This document shows positions 24,341-36,142 of a stretch of DNA of 64,000 nucleotides, in pieces. The stretch covers positions 2,152-66,151 of the forward strand of contig CAUDNR010002891.1 of NCBI GenBank assembly GCA_958430865.1, written 5' to 3'. Both the position numbers and the translations under genes were made by a program. How positions within the stretch are numbered: position 1 is the stretch's first letter; each line of letters begins with the position of its first letter. Source of the stretch: Entrophospora sp. SA101 (taxonomy: Eukaryota > Glomeromycota > Glomeromycetes > Entrophosporales > Entrophosporaceae). Under the pieces are notes generated by a model that did no database searches, had not been told where the DNA came from, and saw nothing but the letters and a program-made list of their open reading frames with translations.

Positions 24341-25652
24341 AGGGGATAAGGTGAGTTCTGGTGTAGTTAAGACAAAATTCTAAAGGTCATTCTTCAATAT
24401 GTACTGTGAGATAGTAAATAAGGACTGATAGATAGATCCCCACTTTGCCGATCCAACCCAAGTTTCTTATATTAGCCTTCTCTCACTATTAAGTATATAA
24501 TAAGTAATTATCTTAGTACAAGACCCATACAAAGGTCTTATCAATTTGCTCTAATCTCAATACAAATGCACCTTTTTACTTTGTAAAATGAAAAGATAGA
24601 TATTATGTATGTACAACAAGGGTTCATAATTACTTTCTGGAATATTATATTCTCTGAGCTAAGATCGATTACTCCAATACATCATGGATCATCATTTGAT
24701 AATTACCCACATCAATATTGCAAAAATACATTCATGTGCTGGCATTTCTTTCTTCTAATGAATTGAAAAGAATTTAGTTTTTTAGTTTTATAGAAATAAT
24801 CAAAGTAATTAGATAATCGATTGCCTTGATTTAATCTTTCAAAAGTGGTATGCTAAAGCTTTCCAATTTACTTCTTTGTAAGAACCCATATCTCTTAATG
24901 ATATAGCTCATTTATAATAAATCGCATCTATAAAAATAGAGATTGGTTAATAAAATTCAGAAAAACATCATTTTTTGCACAAATACTCATCCTAATCAGA
25001 AATAGCTGGTATTTTTGTCTTAAAATCATTATAGTAAAGAGATTCCCACATAAAATGTGTTGTTTTTTATTCATATTACATTTGTTAATGTCTAGAAATC
25101 ATATTCATCATTTTATTCTCTAATATACAATTATCTAAGTGGTAAAAATTATCTGATTAACATTTTACAATGATTTAAGATGTCTTACATTTTTCATTTT
25201 CCATTTCTTTTAGGATTTTCATGAGACAACCAAGATCTTTTTCCTTTTGAATTTTGAAACATTTCAATTGTTACATAATTACATTGGAAATGATTATTTT
25301 ATCCAAAGAAGAAGTTTTCAAAAAATTATATAATAGAGCATAATTTGTGGCATGAAAAATATTTAGATTTGTTAATATTAATATATCAAAAGAAAAATCA
25401 CTAAATAAGCAATTAATGCCCAACTTGATATACTGTCCTTTTTAAACGTTTTCTCTCCATGTTTTCCTCTGTATCTAAAGAAAGGATAATGCAGAGAGAT
25501 AAACACTCTTTATGTAATAAATAAAATTATTTTGAAATAACAAGAAGAAACTCTCATTTTATTCTTGTATTATCATTTAGCTGACCACAATATAGGGAAA
25601 AAAGAGGCTGATGACTACCAAGAGATGACTTGGATACCCTCTGACTCATAGC

Positions 25653-25797
25653 TCACCGCCAAGGCTGGGAACAGACATGAATAACTTCTGCAAAGTCATT
25701 GGATCAACTGTCGCCGCCAAGGCCTGGAACAGACACAAGCAGTTGTTAATCACCAAACAACTCATAGCTTCACCGCCAATGCCTGGGACAGACATGA
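25653..25797. repeat. GC-rich minisatellite, three units of about 58 bases
   Basis: The core CACCGCCAAGGCTGGGAACA recurs at 25653-25680, 25712-25738 (CGCCGCCAAGGCCTGGAACA) and 25770-25797 (CACCGCCAATGCCTGGGACA). On the minus strand it would read MSVP.LGGE-like peptides in an ORF of 60 codons. It stands out from the surrounding AT-rich transposon interior. Purpose unknown. Confidence 0.75.
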
Positions 25798-26739
25798 AGC
25801 TATGGCATTTCCTTGGTAAACATGCCAAGGGAAGTCCTCAAACTTCAGCATAGTTGTGCCCTCGTTATTTTCAGCAACAATCTCCCAAGTAAATTTTGAG
25901 TTAATTGTTTTGTGTTAGTTTTAAAAATCTAAAAATAGTTATGCAACATGACAATGTATATATATACAATACAATCTAGGGGTTAGTTAATCAACACAAT
26001 TGTAAATGAGATCACCAGTTCTGAAACTTAACATGAATATTTTTTAATATATAAAAAATCATTTTTTTCACAAAAAAAACTTATACACTTATTTTGAAAG
26101 TCAAGGTCTTTCATACTAACTCTATGCATATGAAGTGTTTTGAATTGAATTGAGCAACAATTAGTTACGTTATTTATTTTTTTATTTTTTTTTATTATAT
26201 ATATAAATTAATAAATTGAAATTAACTTCAAATCTACTTTATAAAAAATTTGTTCCTTTGCTAAAGCTTCCACAGAAAAAGGTACCTCTTTTTAAATTAA
26301 AGGTACTAAGGTTTTTTTTCATTTATTTTCTGAATTATCTTTAAATGTCCACTCACTAAAAAATTATTTCTTGGAATTCTCCAGATGTACCCATATTTGA
26401 AGCTGATTTAATCCAAGTATAATAGATTCCTTTGGAATATTGGATTTTTTATTGATGTTAAATTATTTTCAATTTTATTGGTGTCTTTTTTCATGGCTTT
26501 GAGATTTTCACAAAGACTTGAGGTTCTTTTTTCTGGAATAAGCTCATTGAATCTTCAAGTTTTGTCTATTTCTCATATAGATAGAAATAATTTGCTCATA
26601 GATAAATTTCTGTTATTTCATATTTGTATATTAAGTATTTGACTTGAAATGTCAAAGATTGTAATAAAAGATTAAATTATTTAATAAACTACTGTGTATA
26701 TATGAAAAAATATTGGGATCAAGTTTTTGGGTTGAAGAA

Positions 26740-27210
26740 CCATTTAAATTAGTTGCATATAAACAGATATTGCCCATCTTAAAAAAATATTATTTTAATT
26801 TTAATAAAACTTACATAGGGTGATTTAGTTTCTTTTGATTTTGTTTGAATACAAATTAATTTTTGAAATATAAGGTGCAAATTTGAAATATATATTTTAT
26901 TATTTACTTTTTCAGAAACAATATGAGCAATACTTGCTATTTCATTAGAAAATTCTTTTTCATTTTTAATTTTTAATTATGAGTTCTTTTAAATTGGTAA
27001 TTAATTTATTTTGCTTTTTTATAATTAATCTTTGTTTTCTATATTTCTTTAGATGCATGTATTGTTTTGTTGAATTTACTCCAGCCAAAATTCTTCATTG
27101 AATTTGTGATTTAAAACAATTTTCACATATAATATTTTCTTTACTACAAGTGTGCAATCTACTCATATATATATTTTCTTTCAAAAAGCAAAAGGTGCAT
27201 GTTCCTTTCC
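26740..27210 (-). pseudogene. Zinc-finger/coiled-coil transposase remnant inside the TA element
   Basis: Reads KGTCTFCFLKENIYMSRLHT then CSKENIICENCFKSQIQ, a TGA, RILAGVNSTKQYMHLKKYRK and a Lys-rich coiled coil, and after a frameshift NEIASIAHIVSEKVNNKIYI and IQTKSKETKSPYV. The order zinc motif, coiled coil, helical block resembles THAP-like transposases, but the identity is inference. No catalytic DDE block was found. Confidence 0.45.
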
Positions 27211-27419
27211 ATTGTTAATTAATGAATTTGCATCTTCAAACCTTTAATTTTAATTATAATTTATTAATTTAATATATATAATATTAAAATAAAAATAGAA
27301 ATGATGTCATTATCACGTGACTTTTACAGTAATTTGGTTTGGTTGGATCGGCAACATGGGGACCTCTATATCGGTTCTTATTTACTATTTCACAGTATGA
27401 AATTAGAATACCAAGTTAA

Positions 27420-27698
27420 CAAGTGAGGAGATGAGATAAATGGCATTGTAATTTCTGACCTTTTGAAAGAGAAAGGAGTTTAACTGCTACTTACAATACA
27501 AGCAATAATGATTACAATGACATTGCTTATATTTGTGTTGAGTGTAAAAAAGCTCTTGATGATAATACTTTGCCACATTGTAATGATTGTGGTAGAATTA
27601 TGAGAAACAGGATAGATTGTTTTTGTGATATAAGGAAAGATGAACCAGTCAAACCCCCCAAACATAACAGAAATAATGGTACAGAGTTATGTTGGTAG
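27420..27698 (+). pseudogene. Zinc-ribbon coding sequence, second part
   Basis: Open frame with two TGA codons (27432, 27456) and no other stop until TAG at its end. It encodes DIAYICVECKKALDDNTLPH and CNDCGRIMRNRIDCFCDIRK, a multi-cysteine zinc module like that at 23809-24340. It adjoins the right end of the TA transposon. Probably part of the locus the transposon entered. Confidence 0.45.
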
Positions 27699-27918
27699 AT
27701 TGGAACAGCAAAATAAAGACTTAAAACAGCAACTATCCAGTGCTAAGGAAGAAATCAGTTCTCATTTGGAAGCTTTAGAGGTTTCAAAGGATTGGCATAA
27801 TAAGCAGAAGCAAGAATTATTAGATAAAATCCAAAGACTTGAAAGTGAAGTTGAACAGTTAGAGAGACAGCAGACTCAACTAACTGCACAAATTGAAGTT
27901 AAAGAAACTAAGAAATGA
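27640..27918 (+). CDS. Coiled-coil protein, 92 residues
   Basis: Intact ATG-to-TGA frame overlapping the preceding zinc-ribbon frame by about 60 bases. Begins MNQSNPPNITEIMVQSYVGR and continues as a heptad-rich coiled coil (LEQQNKDLKQQL, LLDKIQRLESEVEQLERQQ). A six-C run near 27653 could mean that a frameshift split one protein (zinc module plus coiled coil) into two frames. Function unknown. Confidence 0.4.
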   Translation: MNQSNPPNITEIMVQSYVGRLEQQNKDLKQQLSSAKEEISSHLEALEVSKDWHNKQKQELLDKIQRLESEVEQLERQQTQLTAQIEVKETKK

Positions 27919-28068
27919 CCTTGATTGAAAATAAGAAAGTAATTTTTGGTTATTTTCCTCTATATAATTCCAACTATCAAGAAATGTAGTTATTTTCCTT
28001 TTAAAGATTTTTGCTTTTTATTAGGTGTAATAATACATCATCGTGATGCTTTCTTTTTCCAACATTTA

Positions 28069-28224
28069 TTATTTTTCTTTCCTTAGATAAGCCTCAAGTA
28101 TCTGAGTATCATTTATTTTGAAAATGTAGGGAGCAATTTTTTCACCTTGTTCTTTCTTCAGAATACTTCTAATTGTGCTGTAATTTTTGGGTTCCATAGT
28201 AGATCTGATGTAAATGGGTTTCAT
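28069..28224 (-). pseudogene. Truncated inverted copy B of the small basic ORF
   Basis: Starts MKPIYIRSTMEPKNYSTIRS and closely follows the ORF at 23365-23622 for about 50 codons. A deletion after AYLR shifts it to an early TAA; similarity continues beyond to about 28022. Region 28234-28705 between this and the LtrA gene holds no recognised feature. Confidence 0.6.
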
Positions 28225-28705
28225 ATTAACTATTTTTGACTAGACAAATACACAGATAATACAATTGTGATGTTAAACAAACACTATTGATCCTTGAAAT
28301 CATTGGTAATATTTAATTATACTAAAATTGGGTTACGATTTTCTTTCTCGATTATTCTAGATTAATATTAACATAATAATCTTCAGGTTTTGAAACGTTC
28401 GGATAATCATAAAAGGCTACCCCGAATATCTTTTAAAAATGATTAAAAAAATATTATCATCATCAAATGAAGATTTTACTAATGATTACCACCCATTTTC
28501 ACCATACTAGTCGGATTATAATTATCCGGGGTCATAAATACTCTTTAGCGGGCGTTAGATAACACATCGTACTAGTATTACATAAACATAAACATCAATG
28601 CATAAATTAAACGATTATAGTTTTTGAATTTCCTTTATTTAGATTTTTATGTACGATTTTTGAATTTTCACAAAAAATTCAATCCTTTTTTTTTAAATTT
28701 TTATA

Positions 28706-31700
28706 ATGATGAATGATTCTAACAACACATCAAAAGATGAAGAAGAAACTACCATTAAAATCATAGAAAAGATTGAAGAAACATCGATTGAAATAGATAA
28801 TGTTAATAATAAAAGAGATCAATTAGAAGTGGTGGTAACTGAAAATAATCCAGAAGAAAAAAAAGGGAACGATTTTTCTAAAAAATTACACATTAATGGT
28901 CAAAAAATTTTAGTTGTATCAAGTGAAGACGAAGTATTGAGTGGAGAGACAGCTCCAAACTGTTGTGTATTAGGCTCACCCGATCACGTAAGTCCAACTA
29001 CATAATAAACATTTGTTCTTGTATTTATAATGTATGTAAATTCATATTCTATTTTATTTGATGTGACAATTTAGGTAGCAGCATTAAAAGCAAAAATTGA
29101 TGAATTGAAACTTAATTCAGGAAATTTACTACAAGAAAAACAAAAAATCGAACAAGAAAGATTAGAGGCAGAAGCAAGGTCAGAATCAATCGCTCAACAA
29201 TTGGACAAGTTGGTGGACGAATTAAAGAAACTTGGCCATCATGGCAATGATGATAAAAATTCCGAACAATTGATACATGCGACAGTTCATACTTTTGGGA
29301 AAATAAGGAAACTCGAGATTATTGCTGATGAGGAGGAAGAGTCTCATATTTACGATCGATTATGGCGTAAACCTAGAGTTAGGCAGTATTGGCATGATGG
29401 GACATTACATCGAGAAGCTGAGGAAAGAAAATCAAGTTATACTGAATTGTTTTGGGATCTTATTTTTGTAGCAGTTGTGAATAATTTAGGACATTTATTG
29501 GTTTCTGATATTTCATTCAGTAATCTGGAAAGGTTTATTATTACCTTGTAAGTTTCAGAAAACAATAGTAAAGGAAAGAATAGGATGGAAAAATGGGGAT
29601 TTTTAATAATTGCAATAATTATAATATTATATTAATTAATTAATCAAATGTTAAATTTTATAGTTATCCTATTTATCGTGTTTGGCTAGATGTTCATACA
29701 TACTTGAATGTTTTTAGTTCAGAAGATCTTCTTGAAAAATTTTTATTACTTTGGGTAATTATTATTGATAGTTAATTAGTTTAATATATCAGAATAGAGA
29801 ATATAATCAATTGACATATTTATATAATTTTTAATAATTTCTTTAAAGGAAATGTCACTTGTAATAGTGATGGGAACTCATGCAATGGATATTTATAATG
29901 ATACCAAAATAATTTTTTTATGTAAGAAAAATTTAATTAATTAATTAATCTGACTAATTAATATTTTTTTTTTTTATTATTCTAATACCTAAATATTGAT
30001 TGTTGTTAGCATCATACGTTTTTGCTAGAATGACATTTTTGTGTATGTATATTTTACTGGCAACATGGTTACCATTGTTTCGTAGATCTTTGATTACATT
30101 TGCTTGGGGGATTCTTATCCCAACTCTATTTTGGCTTGTCGCTATATTTGTACCAGCATCAAATACTAAAGATTTAATGTGGACTGCAATTTCATTTGGT
30201 ATGAAACATCCATTTTTTGTAGATATATAGATTTGTAATATAATGGAGCAATCTATAATTGATTATTTAGTATCCATTGCTTAATAATCTTATTAATAAT
30301 AACCATTATTTAATCCACCATCCATGAAATCAGAATTATTGTGGTCTTTAGTCATTCCACTATACAACCGCTACGGTATAAAAAGACATCCTCACAACAG
30401 TGACTTTAAAAAAGTGGATAGTGTAGCAAGTACAATCCATGAAAATAGTATTAACGAGAAACGACCAATAGTTCCTCATCAAGCAATGAAAACAAGGGGA
30501 ACAGAGTACCAGTGGAAATGGAAAGATGTTTTCTTGTTTTCTCAACCTCCGGTGTATAAGACTGCATTGAATATTGAACATTGGAGTGAGAGATTAGGAA
30601 CTTTTACCATTATTTGTTTAGGCGAAGGTGTAAGTGTTTTGATTATATTTGATGGTTTTTTTGTGGTTGGAATGGAATATTTTTATGATATTTTTATATT
30701 ATTTTTTAGATGTTTGGAATTTTATATACTGGTATTAATTCTTATCCTGATGGTCAACTTGGCAAGGTAGAAAGAAATATTCATTAGATAATCAATGATT
30801 AATAATAAATAATCATTAGTCAATTATTTACTCGATTAATTTGTTTCTGATTAGGCACTGTTAGGACTATTAATATCATATAATTTACATTGGATATATT
30901 TTGATGTTGACGCTAGTAGACAATATCTACATGCACTTAGAAGACACGTGTTCACCGGTGTACTATTTGGAATGGTTCACTTTCCTTTAGTAAGTAATTT
31001 AATTTGATTGGTTTAATTTGATTGATTTAAATTTTAATCATAAATAAGTTTTGTGGGTTGATAAAATAATATTTTTAGAATATGTCATTGATTGCATTCG
31101 GGTAAACTTTTTTTTTTTTTTTTGAGGGAAGAAAAAAAATATTAAACCTTTCTAACATAACATAACATAACATAACATATATATAATTATATAGGTCATC
31201 ACTTGGCAAAATAGTAATGTTCATGGACTTTAATGGTGCACAAGATATCCCAATGCCTCCATCATATGAAGATCATTTATTATCATACGAAATCTCGCCA
31301 TCTCCAGCTACTGAAACCACCACAACAGAACATTCCTTCCCAATACAACAACAATGGTTACTTTGTGGCTCGTTAGCACTTGCATTTTATTGTTTGGCTT
31401 TTATCGGATGTTTACATAAAGGACTAGATACTGTTAGTTGTACGAGAATTCCAAAGGTAAATAATGATTGTTATAATTATTTTTTCATGCATACATTGTT
31501 AATATTAAAAAATAATTTGTTTTTTGTTTTGAAAAAAAAATAAATATCAGAGAGTTCGTATTGGATTTAGATGTATTGTGGGAACAATATTTGTATTTTT
31601 ACCATTAGCACACCTGGACACACTAAACCTAACGTTCACATTAGCAATGTTATCATTTGCCCAAGTTATGTTAGAAACATACGGTAGGCTTAGACCAAAC

Positions 31701-31964
31701 ACGCCATTATTTGGTAAATGTGATAATGATATTATAGGGGATATGTATGAGGATGAGAAAAAATCATCGAGACGTTATGTTAGGTGGAGATGGGGACCTG
31801 AGATGAATATAGAAAGGCAGCGTAGTTTAGTTGGTGGAATATTTAAAAAATCGAAAAAGAATGGAAATTATAAGAATGATGAGAATGAGAATGAGAATAA
31901 GAATGAGAATAAGAACAAGAATGAGAATAGTGATGAAAATGGAGATGATGATAAAAAAAAGTAA
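28706..31964 (+). CDS. LtrA-family (low temperature requirement A) membrane protein
   Basis: Multi-span membrane protein of the bacterial/fungal LtrA domain family; molecular role unknown. Eleven exons: 28706-28987, 29075-29547, 29664-29754, 29849-29921, 30010-30198, 30334-30629, 30710-30766, 30855-30989, 31079-31101, 31195-31456, 31551-31964; 764 residues. Order: acidic N-terminus, coiled coil (LKAKIDELKL...QQLDKLVDELKK), the hallmark RKPRVRQYWHDG and SYTELFWDLIFVAVVNNLGH, about ten hydrophobic segments, IEHWSERLGTFTIICLGEG (the second LtrA signature), and an Asn/Glu/Lys repeat tail. Exon 9 has only 23 bases. A CATAA-repeat tract sits in intron 9 near 31155-31179. A scrambled partial copy lies at 41503-43374. 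Confidence 0.87.
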
Positions 31965-32144
31965 AAACTAAAGAGTCTTATGATGATAAAAATAATCAAA
32001 ATAAAAAGATTGATAAAAGTTAACATTCACCAACCTAATACAATAATGAGAGTTTTAATTAAGTTACATTCAAATGGCGTAATTATTTAAGGAAAAGATT
32101 TTATTTATACATTTTAAATTTATTTCAAATCAAAACAAAAAACA

Positions 32145-32420
32145 CTTGTATTTATTCCTTGAGAAACATGTTGAAGTTTCTCTCAATTTTTGAATAATCA
32201 GTGCTTATAAATACTGAAGCGGAGGAAGGGTATTTTTTCATATAATTGATATTTTCCAAATAAATAAATGGTGTTATATAAAGAATGTTTTGAAACTCCT
32301 TATGCGTATTTAAATAGGAGCACGCGAATGTTTAACGGCATATGCCTCAATTAAAATTCAGAGAGTTTGCTAGATCAAAAGACGGAATAATACCTACCAA
32401 GATCTAAATTAGGGAAGACT
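32145..32420 (+). repeat. Diverged direct repeat, copy 1
   Basis: Stretch from CTTGAGAAACATGTTGAAGT to TTTGCTAGATCAAAAGACGG resembles 35495-35830 in the same orientation, with many substitutions and indels. Probably an old low-copy mobile-element relic. Confidence 0.6.
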
Positions 32421-32585
32421 TTTTGTAAAAATTAAAAAAAGTGTCTTCATGTCCAAAAAAAATTTTTATTCGTTATGAGAATCCCTTTCGTCATCACCTA
32501 ATTAATATATATTATATAATTAATTGATTGTGTCTAAATATTAAAATATTATATAATAGTGAGAATAAAAAACAATAATCAACTA

Positions 32586-32755
32586 CAGTCAGAACTCGTT
32601 AAACTCAAGTCGATGTTTTCACAAAAAAAAATACTCAGTTTAAAAACCTTAATAAAATCGTCTTATAGAGATAAATTTTAGATAATAAAATAACATTGGT
32701 TTATTACGCATATTCATTCATTTTATCAAATCATCATCTTATCGAGTTCTGAATG
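32586..32755. mobile_element. Mariner-like MITE (170 bases)
   Basis: Begins CAGTCAGAACTCG and ends CGAGTTCTGAATG, imperfect inverted repeats of 13 bases, with TA directly outside each end. No coding capacity. Confidence 0.7.
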
Positions 32756-32972
32756 TATTCATCATAGAGATTGAAATCGACAATTCTAGTTGATTAAAAA
32801 TCAGAAACAGATTAAAACCCGTTTCAACAAAGTGACTGGATATATAAGAAAATTTCATTCAAAATTCGTTGAAACGAGATTACTAATCGCGGTTCAACAA
32901 ATTTTTCATAATAATAATATGCAACAACGCGAGTTTAATAATAATTCGCTGAAACTGGTGTTGTGAATTTCC

Positions 32973-33031
32973 GGTTCCAGTGGGAAAATCACTGGAATTG
33001 GAACGCTAGAACAACTGGAACCACTGGAACC
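32973..33031. repeat. Inverted CTGGAACC repeat
   Basis: GGTTCCAGTGG is matched 37 bases later by CCACTGGAACC, with further CTGGAA copies between. It could fold into a hairpin. Flanking sequence gives no target duplication that I can see. Confidence 0.5.
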
Positions 33032-33349
33032 AATGAAAAATCCGTGTAAATTTTATTTTTAATACCTATATTTACATATAATAATGAAATAAATATGGGT
33101 AATGTCGCTGCTACTATATAGTTTTTTTTTTCTTTTTGGGTCAGCGCGATGATATTCTGGCGTCATAATATTATAAAATCATACGACTCAATCACATACT
33201 AATACATGTATATTAGCTCAGAGCATCAAAATTAGCACTAGATGCGAAGAATCTCGGCATCATATCATGCATTCATGATCAATGATGCAATCTTTAATAA
33301 GAATAGACTATTTCATGGCCATTGAGCGAGTAGTTTAATAAACTACAAC

Positions 33350-33560
33350 AAAAAACATATAAATAGGCCCGCCACCCCTAACTTGTGGACCAAAAAATCG
33401 CAAAAAACGGTGTCACCGGTATTGCCCTTTACGTTTCATTAGATTTCGAGTGTCGAGCAAGGCACATAGTGCCGGACCGGCGTTCTATGTATGATTTGGC
33501 TTTACGTTACATTCAAATGCGAGGTATCTGCATATTTGTTCGAAGCATCAATATTAGCCA
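33350..33560 (+). other. GC-richer segment with TATA-like box and short ORF
   Basis: ACATATAAATAGG at 33355-33367 resembles a TATA box. The next 170 bases are clearly less AT-rich than their surroundings and contain short hairpins (GCCGGACCGGC near 33472). A frame from GTG 33385 is open for 101 codons. It matches no coding or RNA family I know. Confidence 0.3.
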
Positions 33561-34127
33561 GACATATTATTATTATATCAATCTTTTTATTTTATTTGTT
33601 GCGTTAAGCAAAAAAATTGTTTGTTTGTTTGTTCACGAATTTAATAAATTTAATAAGAGATCCTTTAAAAAAAAAATCTTTTTGTCCTGATCTTTTCCTC
33701 GTATTTATTCATTTATCCCAAATTAAAGGTCAATTGTATCTATTATTTTTTTTTTTTCAAGTATATCGCTATAGAAGAATAAGCTTCATGCAAACATCAA
33801 AAGTTATTTACGAAAAAAAAAAAATTCAACTAAGCATTTTTTTTCTTAATTAAAAAAAAAACCCCCCTTTTTAGCAATTAAAAATAAAAATTTTCTTATC
33901 CAGACCATTCAAAAATAAATTTGTTTGTTTTCTCCGAAGGGGAAATTAATAAAAATTTTTCACGAAAAAAAGTTTTGTTTGTCGATCATTGAATTGACCG
34001 ATAATAATAACATAAAATGTAAAAAAGTGTTTTTAATCCCGGTCTTGTGGCCCGAAAATGTATTAACACTAAGGCTCAAATGCAAGGTCATAAGTTTTTG
34101 GTCAACTTGAATGTAAAGCTCCTAACA

Positions 34128-35225
34128 GGTCGGATTAAGTGTCAATCCGAACCCGAATGTTTTAAAGGCAAACCCGAGACCGACCCGAAATTTTCGGGTC
34201 GAGTTCGAGTTGATTTCGGGTTAATATGAAAATTTTGTAATTTAAATAAATTCAGATAATAATAATTAATTAAATATAAAAGGCGAAACAGTTATAGTGG
34301 TTTAAAGGCTGCAATTTGTGTCATGCGTGACGCAAAACACAATTCGCGACGCAAGACGTAATTCACGACAATCCGTGACTCAATACATAATTAAAGACAC
34401 AAGGCTCGTAGATAATGGCCGGAACTAACCATAGTTTAGACCTAAATTTGCGGCGAAGTTGGCGAAACCTAAACTGCAGGTGAAAACCAAGTGGTCAATT
34501 AAACTCTACTGTTTAATTTCCGACCACAAAAGCGTTTCATTGAACAAAAAAAAAGAGTTGGTTTGTTTTATTATTACAAAACGAATTGGGTCAAAAAATG
34601 ACGTTATTTTTATGATAATCCTAATCTTTTTTAATAAATATATAAAAAATACAAAACGAAAGTGACTATATAGATCACATGTACGGCATGTGATTGGACA
34701 GCACTTCGATAAATCCGTTTTATCTATCGTCATAGATTTGATAATTTAACCACAGTTTAGGAGTTTGCCCATAGTTTAGGTAATTTATAAGTTTTGTCAC
34801 TAGTTTAGGAGCCTAAATTCCTAATTTCTATAGATAAACTATTTCATATTTCTTAAAATAATTTCAGCCACCATCACAACACAAAACATAATCGTGATGT
34901 GTATGAATTAATTCAAACTTTAACCACATATAAAACTCTTTTGTTTATTGCATGAAAACTTTTCAATTTTTTAATTTTTAATGTAACATCAATGCTTCAT
35001 AGCTAAAAAGGTTTTGTTAGCTAATAAATTGTCATAAATCATGTTTGCACCATGAATTGAGGCTTGCATCACGAATTGCATCTTGTGTCAATTGTATAAA
35101 ATTATGATAGATGGTGCAATGCAAATTTTTAGGATTTTTATTACAATTTAATTATTTTTTGACCTTAAGTATAATTGGTACAGTCCAAAAAGTTTTCGGG
35201 TTTCGGGTCGGGTTCGGGTTTTTCG
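34128..35225. repeat. Composite repeat with CGGGT-rich ends and tandem subrepeats
   Basis: Both ends carry CCCGA/TCGGGT arrays (34135-34222; 35195-35225). Inside, GCGTGACGCAAAACACAATT-like units (34325-34375) reappear inverted near 35045-35095, and a CATAGTTTAGG motif recurs from 34425 to 34815. It looks like a nested non-autonomous element unusually rich in CpG for this genome. The right arm carries the same structure at 62482-63579. Confidence 0.55.
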
Positions 35226-35494
35226 GTTGTCAAATAGATAACAATGAAAAACGAAAATATTTTTGTTCAGACTTCAATTTTTAACAAATTATTTCAAATC
35301 ATTTCAAGCTAACATAGCAAAACAACTCATTACCTTTGATGTTGATCTCATCCGTAACTGCACTAAATTTTACCGTTTCAAGTCTTCTTTACAACAGAAT
35401 ATTTCACGTGCAACCAAATATTTCAAATTTTTATTAAAATATAAAAATCTACATATATTTTAAATCAAAAATAATAAATTATATATATTATGGA

Positions 35495-35830
35495 TGCACT
35501 TATTTATTACTTGAGAAACATATTGAAGTTTCTTTCGATTCTTGAATAATAAGTACTTGTAATACTGAAAAAGGTATAAACTGAGAAAAGGTAATTTTTA
35601 TATTATAATGTTACATAAAGAATCAAAAACTCTTTTAAGTATGGGTATTTAATGGGGGCACATTGAAATTTCAAAGCATATGCCTCATATGCAAAGAATA
35701 AAATGTGTTAAATAGTGATTTAAATTCAGAGAATTTGCTAGATCAAAAGACATCAATCCGAGGCAGAAAAATCCAGAATCTACATAATATCAAAAATGGA
35801 AAGAAATGTCTACCAAGGCCAATGAAATTG
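35495..35830 (+). repeat. Diverged direct repeat, copy 2 (left arm)
   Basis: Related to 32145-32420. Its 3' half, from after GAATTTGCT at about 35741, is the start of the 229 bases absent from the right arm. Confidence 0.6.
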
Positions 35831-36142
35831 TCGTCTACGTTCTAAAATACACAATACACAATGATAATAATTAATATGGTCAAATTAGGAAGAATATTAC
35901 TAAAAAAAAATACTTTAATATTAATATTAAGGGGGTAAATAAAAATTTACATAAGAATGAATAAATTGTATATGCAAGAAAAAAGATAAAGTAATAATAA
36001 ATAAATAAATAAATAATAATTAAATTTATCGTTCTTTACTATTTTTAACTTGTTTTAGGGACGCGGGTGTTATTGTCATCAGATTCGTTAAATATGTTAG
36101 ACCCGTTTAAATTGGATTTGTTGGTTTTTTGCATGCATGAAC

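Larger units (their letters stand above)
24404..27395 (-). mobile_element. 3.0-kb DNA transposon with TA target duplication
   Basis: Ends CTGTGAGATAGTAAATAAGG and, inverted, CTGTGAAATAGTAAATAAGA continue as imperfect inverted repeats for about 57 bases to a shared TTGCCGATCCAACC. TA flanks both ends. The interior is AT-rich with a decayed minus-strand coding region (26740-27210) and a GC-rich minisatellite (25653-25797). It appears inserted into older zinc-ribbon coding sequence, parts of which lie on both sides. Superfamily not settled; TA target fits Tc1/mariner-like or related groups. Confidence 0.8.

Noticed and set aside
25605..25650. CTGATGA next to a CCAAG/CTTGG stem, like a hammerhead ribozyme core
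   Set aside because: The conserved GAAA after stem II and a proper cleavage-site strand are missing.
27620..27645. AAGGAAAG before ATG 27640 as a bacterial ribosome-binding site
   Set aside because: Spacing is too short and no other bacterial operon feature is visible; flanking genes have spliceosomal introns.
33205..33275. TAGCTCAGAGCA motif resembling a tRNA D-arm
   Set aside because: No acceptor stem, anticodon arm or GGTTCGAAT-type T-loop at suitable spacing.
34180..34222. CGGGTT-rich tracts as possible telomeric repeats
   Set aside because: Not a regular TTAGGG-type array; irregular and bounded inside a dispersed repeat.
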